Assembly (NCBI GenBank): GCA_902478825.1
Contig: CABSMK010000052.1
Location: forward strand, 1-10,815
Origin: an uncultured Collinsella sp.
GTDB lineage: Bacteria; Actinomycetota; Coriobacteriia; Coriobacteriales; Coriobacteriaceae
DNA length: 10,815 nucleotides
Direction: 5' to 3'
Shown: in pieces, positions 1-5,113 of the stretch
Layout of the letters: each line of letters opens with the position of its first letter
How positions within the stretch are numbered: position 1 is the first letter of the stretch
Notes under the pieces: generated by a model
The model's input: only the letters and a program-made list of their open reading frames with translations
Told to the model about the DNA's origin: nothing
Database searches by the model: none
Position numbers and translations under genes: made by a program

Positions 1-150
1 AAGGTTTCCGTCTTCGTCAAGGGCCCCGGCTCCGGTCGTGAGACCGCCATCCGCTCCCTCCAGGCTGCTGGCCTCGAGGTCTCGAGCATCCAGGACAAGA
101 CCCCCATTCCGCACAACGGCTGCCGCCCCAAGAAGCGTCGCCGCGTGTAA
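1..150 (+). CDS. rpsK: 30S ribosomal protein S11, C-terminal part (5' end outside window)
   Basis: Only the last 49 codons are present, in frame from base 1 to the TAA at 148-150. The peptide contains the S11 hallmarks VKGPGSGRETAIRSL and, near the end, DKTPIPHNGCRPKKRRRV, the very basic C-terminus of S11. S11 sits on the platform of the small subunit and lines the mRNA exit (E-site) region with S7 and S18. It is followed 19 bases later by rpsD, the standard order in the bacterial alpha operon (S13-S11-S4-alpha-L17). The start and any promoter lie upstream of the window. Identification is certain; only the N-terminal extent is unseen. Confidence 0.97.
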   Translation, partial: KVSVFVKGPGSGRETAIRSLQAAGLEVSSIQDKTPIPHNGCRPKKRRRV

Positions 151-169
151 CTGAAAGGATCGTATCAAT

Positions 170-766
170 ATGGCAATCGACAGGACTCCTGTTCTTAAGC
201 GCTGCCGTCAGCTCGGGATCGATCCCGCTGAGCTCGGTTACAGCAGCAAGAAGGAATCTATCCGTCAGCCCAAGCGCCGTCGCAAGGAATCTGAGTACGG
301 CATGCAGCTGCGCGAGAAGCAGAAGGTCAAGTTCATCTATGGCGTTCTGGAGAAGCAGTTCCACGGCTACTTCAACAAGGCCCGTAAGATGAACGGCGTC
401 ACCGGTGAGAACCTCATGATCATTCTTGAGTCTCGCCTCGACAACGTCGTCTTCCGTCTTGGCTTCGCCCGCACCCGCAAAGAGGCTCGTCAGTCCGTCC
501 GTCACGGTCACTTCACCGTGAACGGCAAGCGCGTGGACATCCCGTCCTACCGCGTCAAGGCCGGCGACGTCGTCGCTGTCGGCGAGAAGTTCCGTGACCT
601 CCTCCCCATCAAGGAGGCCCTGATTTCCTCCGAGCGCTTTGAGGTCCCTGGCTGGCTCGAGGTCGATATCGAGAAGCTGTCTGGTAACGTGCTCGCTCTG
701 CCGACGCGTGAGCAGATCAGCGGTGATATCAACGAGCAGCTCATCGTCGAGCTCTACTCTAAGTAG
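170..766 (+). CDS. rpsD: 30S ribosomal protein S4
   Basis: 198 residues, close to the usual 200-206. S4 is a primary 16S rRNA binder that nucleates assembly of the small-subunit body, and in E. coli it also represses the alpha operon. The S4 RNA-binding domain spans about residues 88-150 (SRLDNVVFRLGFARTRKEAR, then VRHGHFTVNGKRVDIPSYRV). The C-terminus INEQLIVELYSK is typical. The N-terminal part has only one Cys (Cys12), so this is a zinc-free form. Unusually, the PGxHG loop normally found ahead of the KxSxYGxQLxEKQK stretch is missing: the sequence runs IRQPKRRRKESEYGMQLREK (residues 31-50). The ATG at 170 is supported by AAAGGA at 154-159. It lies between rpsK and rpoA, so it is presumably cotranscribed with both. 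Confidence 0.97.
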   Translation: MAIDRTPVLKRCRQLGIDPAELGYSSKKESIRQPKRRRKESEYGMQLREKQKVKFIYGVLEKQFHGYFNKARKMNGVTGENLMIILESRLDNVVFRLGFARTRKEARQSVRHGHFTVNGKRVDIPSYRVKAGDVVAVGEKFRDLLPIKEALISSERFEVPGWLEVDIEKLSGNVLALPTREQISGDINEQLIVELYSK

Positions 767-798
767 TCCATCCGGGCTGCTGAGGCTGGAGGTAATAC

Positions 799-1740
799 AT
801 GTCAGAATTCATTAGGCCTCAGGTTCAGGTCGAAGAGATCAACGAGACCTCTGCTCGTGTCTCCGTCGAGCCGCTCGAGCGTGGTTACGGCGATACGCTG
901 GGTAACTCCCTTCGTCGCGTTCTTCTGTCCTCGCTCGAGGGTGCCGCCGTCGAGGCTATTCAGATCGATGGTGCGCAGCACGAGTTCATGACCATCCCTA
1001 ACATGGTCGAGGATGTCACCGACATCGTCCTGAATGTCAAGGGTCTTGTCTTCAGGGCTCTCGGCACGACCGACGAGGCGACCGCCACCATCTCGGTTGA
1101 CGGCCCCTGCGAGGTCACCGGTGCGGACTTCTTTATTCCGTCCGAGTTTGAGCTGGTCAACCCCGAGCAGCACATTGCTACGCTCACCGAGGGCGGCCAT
1201 CTCACCATGAGCATGCGCATCGGCTATGGCCGCGGCTATGTTTCTGGCGAGGCCAACAAGCGCGACAACGATCCCATCGGTGTGATCCACGTCGACTCGC
1301 TGTACTCGCCGGTTTCCCGTTGCGCCAAGCTCGTTGAGGCTTGCCGTGTCGGTCAGCACACCGACTACGACCGCCTTGTCCTCGAGATCGAGACCAACGG
1401 CTCCATCGCCCCGCGCGACGCCGTGGTCCAGGCTGCCAATATCATCAACCAGCATATGGCCGCCTTTATGAACCTTGCCGAGACCCCCGAGGTCGAGGAG
1501 GAGGCTTCGATCTTCGCTCCCGAGGTCACCAACGACAACGCCGAGCTGGACAAGCAGATCGAGGATCTGGACCTTTCCGTCCGTTCCTACAACTGCCTTA
1601 AGCGCGCCAGCATTCACTCGGTCCGTCAGCTCGTTGAGTTCTCGGAGAACGATCTGCTCAACATCCGTAACTTCGGTGTTAAGTCGATCGAGGAAGTGAA
1701 GGACAAGCTTGAGTCCATGGGCCTGAGCCTGAAGGCTTAA
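799..1740 (+). CDS. rpoA: DNA-directed RNA polymerase subunit alpha
   Basis: 313 residues, the normal length. Alpha dimerises to seed assembly of RNA polymerase, and its C-terminal domain contacts UP-element DNA and activators. The N-terminal domain (about 1-230) carries the conserved dimer segment ERGYGDTLGNSLRRVLLSSL (27-46). An acidic linker (about 230-250, EVEEEASIF) leads to the C-terminal domain (about 252-313). There SVRSYNCLKRA places Arg262 and Asn265 at the positions equivalent to the E. coli DNA-contacting Arg265 and Asn268, and NFGVKSIEEVKDKL forms the second DNA-contact helix. The ATG is preceded by GGAGG at 788-792. It lies 32 bases after rpsD and 30 before rplQ, inside the alpha operon. 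Nothing is missing or truncated. Confidence 0.98.
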   Translation: MSEFIRPQVQVEEINETSARVSVEPLERGYGDTLGNSLRRVLLSSLEGAAVEAIQIDGAQHEFMTIPNMVEDVTDIVLNVKGLVFRALGTTDEATATISVDGPCEVTGADFFIPSEFELVNPEQHIATLTEGGHLTMSMRIGYGRGYVSGEANKRDNDPIGVIHVDSLYSPVSRCAKLVEACRVGQHTDYDRLVLEIETNGSIAPRDAVVQAANIINQHMAAFMNLAETPEVEEEASIFAPEVTNDNAELDKQIEDLDLSVRSYNCLKRASIHSVRQLVEFSENDLLNIRNFGVKSIEEVKDKLESMGLSLKA

Positions 1741-1770
1741 TGCTTCGCATATTTGAGGAGAAACTAGACC

Positions 1771-2238
1771 ATGCGTCACAACGTTAAGAAGGGCCTGAAG
1801 CTCGGCACCGATGCGAGCCACACCAAGGCCATGAAGAAGAGCCTTGCTAAGGCCCTCTTCGAGAACGACCGCATCAAGACCACCGAGACCCGCGCTAAGG
1901 CGCTGCGTTCGGTCGTCGATCCGATCATCACTTGGGCCAAGAAGGGCGACCTGCACTCTCGTCGTCTGGCTATCGCCAAGCTCGGCGATAAGCAGCTCGT
2001 TGCCGAGATCTTCGACAAGGCTGCCCAGGGTATGTGGCAGGACCGCAACGGCGGTTACACCCGCATCATGAAGCTCGGTAACCGTAAGGGCGACAATGCC
2101 CCCATCGTTATCATGGAGCTCGTCACCGAGCCTTGCACGCCTAAGGCCAAGAAGGCTGCTCCGGCCCCCAAGAAGGCCGCTGCTCCCAAGAAGGTCGAGG
2201 CTGCCGAGGAGGCTCCTGCTGAGGAGACCGCTGAGTAG
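1771..2238 (+). CDS. rplQ: 50S ribosomal protein L17 with charged C-terminal tail
   Basis: 155 residues. The L17 core fills about residues 1-120: MRHNVKKGLKLGTDASHTKA at the start, then the ALRSVVDPIITWAKKGDLHS region, and VIMELVTE at the end. L17 binds 23S rRNA near the peptide exit tunnel outer surface. Residues 121-155 form a low-complexity tail not needed for the fold, with a basic Ala/Pro/Lys half (KAKKAAPAPKKAAAPKK) followed by an acidic half (EAAEEAPAEETAE). Typical L17 is about 115-130 residues, so this is a clear extension. The ATG is preceded by GAGGAG at 1755-1760. It is the last gene of the alpha operon, with a strong terminator starting 27 bases after the stop. Confidence 0.97.
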   Translation: MRHNVKKGLKLGTDASHTKAMKKSLAKALFENDRIKTTETRAKALRSVVDPIITWAKKGDLHSRRLAIAKLGDKQLVAEIFDKAAQGMWQDRNGGYTRIMKLGNRKGDNAPIVIMELVTEPCTPKAKKAAPAPKKAAAPKKVEAAEEAPAEETAE

Positions 2239-2264
2239 ACAATCCGTCTGCATAGGCTATATTC

Positions 2265-2294
2265 GAGGGGTACGTTCGCGTACCCCTCTTTTTT
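2265..2294 (+). terminator. Rho-independent terminator of the rpsK-rpsD-rpoA-rplQ operon
   Basis: A perfect 10-bp stem, GAGGGGTACG (2265-2274) and CGTACCCCTC (2279-2288), is closed by a TTCG tetraloop. It is followed directly by six T residues (2289-2294). It lies 27 bases after the rplQ stop and 35 bases before the truA start, so most alpha-operon transcription should end here. truA would then depend on read-through or on a promoter I cannot identify. Confidence 0.93.
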
Positions 2295-2329
2295 GTCGAA
2301 ATGCCATTGCCTGTTTGTTGGGAGCGCCC

Positions 2330-3154
2330 ATGACCGCGCCGTCTGATTTCAATTCGATTCCCGAGCTCGACGCCACGCTCGTTTTCCGCGTGGCCTACGA
2401 TGGCTCGTCCTATAGCGGCTTTGCCGAGCAGCCTGGCCAGACGACGGTTGCGGGCGAGCTGCGCCGCGCTATCGAGACGCTCCTGCGCCGTCCGATCGAC
2501 CTGACGTGCGCAGGGCGCACCGATGCCGGCGTGCATGCGGTGGCGCAGTACATTAGTGTGCCCGTAACGGACGCTGAGCTCGCGTGTACGCGCCGTAGGT
2601 GGCTGCGGGCTATGGATGCCCTGCTGCCCAAAGATATCGCCATAAACGAGGTCTACAGGGCCCGTAAAGGCTTTTCTGCACGTTTTGACGCGCGTTCCCG
2701 TACGTATACGTACCGTATTGCCGATCGAGATGCGCGCCCCGTGCTGTCCCGCGGTGCCGTGTGGTGGCATCGCTATCCCTTGGATGTTGAGGCTATGTCT
2801 GCTGCCTGCCCCGCGCTGCTGGGCGAACAGGACTTTAAAAGCTTTTGCAAGGTTGCCTCGGCCGTTGGCAAGCCCACGCATCGCTGCGTGATGCGTGCCG
2901 AGTTTGGCCATGAGATTGCGTTTGGCGAGGACATCCTGACGTTTACCATCGAGGGCAATGCGTTCCTGCATTCGATGGTCCGTACGATCGTGGGCACGCT
3001 TGTCGAGATTGGCATGCATCGCCGTGAACCCGAGTGGATGCGTGAGGTCATCGATGCTTGCGACCGTACCGCTGCGGGCCCCACGGCTCCTGCCTGCGGC
3101 CTTACGTTTATGGGCGTGGATTACGATCCCGCCGAGCTCGTCGTGCTCGACTAG
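2330..3154 (+). CDS. truA: tRNA pseudouridine(38-40) synthase TruA
   Basis: 274 residues from the ATG at 2330, the usual size. TruA isomerises uridines 38, 39 and 40 in the anticodon stem-loop of many tRNAs. The motif AGRTDAGVHA (61-70) contains the catalytic Asp65. The FSARFDARSRTYTYRI stretch (115-130) supplies the conserved Arg/Tyr of the active site, and NAFLHSMVRTIVGTLVEIG is the typical C-terminal signature. The frame stays open upstream to 2096, but that part overlaps rplQ, is Arg/Pro/Leu-rich nonsense and crosses the operon terminator. GGGAG at 2320-2324 sits correctly for the 2330 start, so I chose it. truA often follows rplQ. Its codon use is less biased than that of the ribosomal genes, fitting lower expression. 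Confidence 0.95.
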   Translation: MTAPSDFNSIPELDATLVFRVAYDGSSYSGFAEQPGQTTVAGELRRAIETLLRRPIDLTCAGRTDAGVHAVAQYISVPVTDAELACTRRRWLRAMDALLPKDIAINEVYRARKGFSARFDARSRTYTYRIADRDARPVLSRGAVWWHRYPLDVEAMSAACPALLGEQDFKSFCKVASAVGKPTHRCVMRAEFGHEIAFGEDILTFTIEGNAFLHSMVRTIVGTLVEIGMHRREPEWMREVIDACDRTAAGPTAPACGLTFMGVDYDPAELVVLD

Positions 3155-3162
3155 GGGAGGGC

Positions 3163-3181
3163 TCGACGCGTCGTGCGTCGA
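3163..3181 (+). other. Small hairpin after truA, no T-tract
   Basis: TCGACGC (3163-3169) and GCGTCGA (3175-3181) form a 7-bp stem around the loop GTCGT, nine bases after the truA stop. The following bases (ACACCCGTCA) contain no T-run, so this is at best a weak or factor-assisted end of the truA transcript. The rest of the spacer up to about 3260 shows no RNA gene and no clear promoter. Confidence 0.3.
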
Positions 3182-3315
3182 CACCCGTCATCTGTGGGCT
3201 GCGCGTGTTCAACATCTGTTCTTGGCGTGCAATACAACCGGTGTCTCACTGCTTTTATTGCCGGGGTGTACCATGAACCACGGTTTGATTCATTGCTGTC
3301 GAGAGGATGGATAAC

Positions 3316-4356
3316 TTGGTTCGACGTGGCTCGCATCCGCGACTTTCGGTGATCCTTGTGGTAGAAGGTTCGCCCAGCTATGCGATGCGTGCGCTCGAGA
3401 GTATCCAGAACCAAGACCTCTACGATTTGCAGATTGTTGTTGTCTGCCGCGATGCTGCGCCCGGTGTGCGCCATTCGCTTCAAGTTGCTGCCGACAGGGA
3501 CATCCATATTGATTTGATTGACGTCGAGGACGCGAAGCGCGGTGCTTGTCTTCGTGCCGGTTTTGCTGCCTCGCGTGGCTCTCAAATCATCGCTATGAAC
3601 GCCGATGAGTGGTTAGCTCCGCAGTCCCTTTCCAAGATGGTCGATATCGCGTGCGATACTGCGGCAGACATAGTGTTCCCCACGGTGTCGCTCGACCGCT
3701 ATGATGCACATCGAGAGCGCCATTCGCGCGTCTTGAATGTTGCCCCTATTGTCATTGAAGACAAGTCTTCGATGGTGAGCGGGCTGTCCCAGTTGATTTT
3801 AGGCGGCCTAGTCGCTCAGACCTCTGGCGTGATGTACAGCCGCTCGCTGTTTGAGGCATGCCTTTTGTGCGACAAGGTGTTTCGCACAGTTGGGTTTATG
3901 GCGTGCGCGCTCTCGCGGGCGCAGTGCGTCTCCGGCTGCGGCGACGCTTGTTTCCACGCCGCGGCACCTAAGCTTACAGATGCCTTTGATCCCACCATGT
4001 ATGCCAAGGTATCCGATGACATCCGAGCACTCGACGAGCTTGCGGACTCACTCTCGGAAGCAGATAGCGGTGGTCGGCTCAAGCTGGCAAGCCAAAAGTT
4101 CTACTTTGCCGGACTGGTCGCCTGCATCGAGAATTTGTGCCTGAGCCCGCATGGGTTGTCGTCAATCGAGCGTTCCGCCCGCATGCGTGATATGCTCGAT
4201 GCGCCTCGAACCCGTCAGATGGTCGCCGCGCTCAAGGACAACCATCGGGGACTGGGTCTGTTGTTTGGGCCGATTGCCAGCGCCAAGCCCGCGCGCTGCG
4301 TGATGTGTACGCATCTGGCAGCTTTTCTTAACCGGACGGGCGCAAAAACCGCCTAA
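3316..4356 (+). CDS. Glycosyltransferase family 2-like (GT-A fold) protein, divergent
   Basis: 346 residues from a TTG start. The N-terminal 110 residues read like a GT-A nucleotide-sugar domain. LSVILVVEG takes the place of the usual SVI-x-P-x-YN strand, and ALESIQNQDLYDLQIVVVC matches the SIxxQTYxDxEIIVVDD region. ASRGSQIIAMNADEWLAP (about 83-103) matches the GEYIxFLDxDDWL metal-binding strand. The metal motif is degenerate, N95-A-D97-E98 instead of DxDD, and the VDDGS motif is replaced by VCRDA. The remaining two thirds resemble nothing I recognise and are rich in Cys. No membrane helix is obvious, so it is probably cytoplasmic or peripheral; donor and acceptor are unknown. An in-frame ATG at 3307 directly abuts GAGAGG (3301-3306), leaving no spacing, whereas TTG at 3316 has nine bases. 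Codon use is more relaxed than in the neighbours. It may act on surface glycans, or be catalytically inactive. Confidence 0.7.
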   Translation: MVRRGSHPRLSVILVVEGSPSYAMRALESIQNQDLYDLQIVVVCRDAAPGVRHSLQVAADRDIHIDLIDVEDAKRGACLRAGFAASRGSQIIAMNADEWLAPQSLSKMVDIACDTAADIVFPTVSLDRYDAHRERHSRVLNVAPIVIEDKSSMVSGLSQLILGGLVAQTSGVMYSRSLFEACLLCDKVFRTVGFMACALSRAQCVSGCGDACFHAAAPKLTDAFDPTMYAKVSDDIRALDELADSLSEADSGGRLKLASQKFYFAGLVACIENLCLSPHGLSSIERSARMRDMLDAPRTRQMVAALKDNHRGLGLLFGPIASAKPARCVMCTHLAAFLNRTGAKTA

Positions 4357-4367
4357 ACGGCTCATTA

Positions 4368-4395
4368 CGAAACAAACTTGCATAGAATTGTTTCG
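4368..4395. promoter_or_regulatory. Inverted repeat in the glycosyltransferase-argR spacer
   Basis: CGAAACAA (4368-4375) and TTGTTTCG (4388-4395) are perfect inverted copies separated by 12 bases, so the arms are 20 bases apart centre to centre, about two helical turns. It begins 12 bases after the glycosyltransferase stop and ends 93 bases before argR. There is no T-tract, so an operator for a dimeric regulator is more likely than a terminator. No protein can be assigned from the sequence, and it does not look like a canonical ARG box. Confidence 0.35.
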
Positions 4396-4440
4396 AAATG
4401 CGTTCTTATACACAAAAGCCTTCAAATAGCGTTAAACTAT

Positions 4441-4455
4441 TCAATCACTGATTGA
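4441..4455. promoter_or_regulatory. 15-base palindrome upstream of argR, possible operator
   Basis: TCAATCA-C-TGATTGA is perfectly symmetric about base 4448 and ends 33 bases before the argR ATG, within a locally A/T-rich stretch (about 4400-4456) that probably holds the argR promoter. TAAACT at 4433-4438 is a possible but weak -10 element without a good -35. ArgR sites in other bacteria are A/T-rich palindromes with TGAAT/ATTCA half-sites. This one shares ATTCA (4439-4443) on one side only, so autoregulation by ArgR is a guess. Confidence 0.35.
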
Positions 4456-4488
4456 TTGTCTCCGCCATCTTTTGGAGAGAGGGTTTGT

Positions 4489-4926
4489 ATGGCTAAAAAA
4501 CGCAATGGGCGCCAGGATGCCATTAGAGATATTGTGCGCAATAAGGACGTCCGCACGCAGCGCGTGCTGGTCGATGAGCTCCGTGCTATGGGCTTTGATT
4601 GCACGCAGGCGACTGTCTCTCGCGATATTGCCGATATGGGGCTGCGTAAGCTCCCTGAGGGCATCTATGTTCTGGCAGAGGACCTGCACCTGCAGCGTAT
4701 GGTTTCCGAGCTCGTTACGGGCGTTCTGCGTACCGATAATCTGGTTATGATCAAGGCTCAGCCTGGCACGGCTTCCGGCATCGCCGCCGCCGTTGATGCG
4801 GCAGAGTTGCCCGATGTGCTTGGCTCGCTTGCCGGCAACGATACGATTTTGGTCATTGCCCAGACGGCCGAGGACGGCGAGCGTCTCGAGGCGCTGATCA
4901 ATAAGCTGAGCAATTCTCGCAAGTAG
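4489..4926 (+). CDS. argR: Arginine repressor ArgR
   Basis: 145 residues, slightly shorter than the usual 149-156. ArgR is a hexameric, arginine-responsive DNA-binding protein that represses arginine biosynthesis and often activates catabolism. The N-terminal winged helix-turn-helix holds the recognition helix TQATVSRDIADMGLRK (39-54). The C-terminal hexamerisation and arginine-binding domain shows GTASGIAAAVDAAELPDVLG (93-112) and GNDTILVIAQT (116-126). The first Asp of the usual GDDT effector motif is Asn117 here. The start at 4489 is chosen because GGAGAGAGGG (4474-4483) precedes it; an in-frame TTG at 4456 lies upstream of this ribosome binding site. No arginine pathway genes are in the window, so its targets lie elsewhere. 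It probably has its own promoter in 4357-4488 and ends at the 4978-5009 terminator. Confidence 0.95.
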   Translation: MAKKRNGRQDAIRDIVRNKDVRTQRVLVDELRAMGFDCTQATVSRDIADMGLRKLPEGIYVLAEDLHLQRMVSELVTGVLRTDNLVMIKAQPGTASGIAAAVDAAELPDVLGSLAGNDTILVIAQTAEDGERLEALINKLSNSRK

Positions 4927-4977
4927 GCGTGCGGGTCGTGCGCTCGGCTCTGTGCGCGCTGACATCGTGGCTTGTAA

Positions 4978-5009
4978 GGGGTATCGACGTTGGTCGGTAC
5001 CCCCTTTTT
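4978..5009 (+). terminator. Rho-independent terminator of argR
   Basis: The 11-bp stem GGGGTATCGAC (4978-4988) / GTCGGTACCCC (4993-5003) has one T-G wobble and a GTTG loop. One further C and then five T residues (5005-5009) follow. It lies 51 bases after the argR stop. Read on the minus strand there is no T-run, so it works for plus-strand transcripts only. Confidence 0.88.
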
Positions 5010-5050
5010 GTTTGCCGGTATAAAGACCGCCCACCAGGTCGCTTCAAACT

Positions 5051-5091
5051 AAAAGGCCCCCGAGCAGTTTAATAAGCTGCTCGGGGGCCTT
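5051..5091 (-). terminator. Rho-independent terminator of the penicillin-binding protein gene (possibly bidirectional)
   Basis: A perfect 15-bp stem is formed by AAGGCCCCCGAGCAG (5053-5067) and CTGCTCGGGGGCCTT (5077-5091), with a 9-base loop that can pair further. Read on the minus strand it starts 22 bases after the PBP stop codon and continues into CCTTTTAGTTT, a proper T-tract. On the plus strand the tail is only CCTTGTTG, so it may act as a weaker backup terminator for argR. Confidence 0.88.
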
Positions 5092-5113
5092 GTTGCATAT
5101 GGCTGGATGATTT

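Noticed and set aside
802..2253. A 483-codon open frame antisense to rpoA and rplQ
   Set aside because: It covers two certain genes and their spacer. The translation is repetitive Leu/Gly/Val/Asp text with no domain, as expected opposite strongly biased codons. It is a shadow frame.
2096..2329. In-frame upstream extension of truA
   Set aside because: It overlaps rplQ in another frame, is Arg/Leu/Pro-rich, and reads through the terminator hairpin. The ATG at 2330 has its own ribosome binding site.
2141..3184. A 347-codon open frame antisense to truA and the rplQ end
   Set aside because: It crosses the alpha-operon terminator and mirrors truA, and its protein shows no recognisable family.
3173..3352. 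A GTG-started frame of about 59 codons between truA and the glycosyltransferase
   Set aside because: GGGGAGGG lies upstream, but the frame overlaps the glycosyltransferase start, uses rare codons such as ATA, ACA and TCA, and has no recognisable motif.
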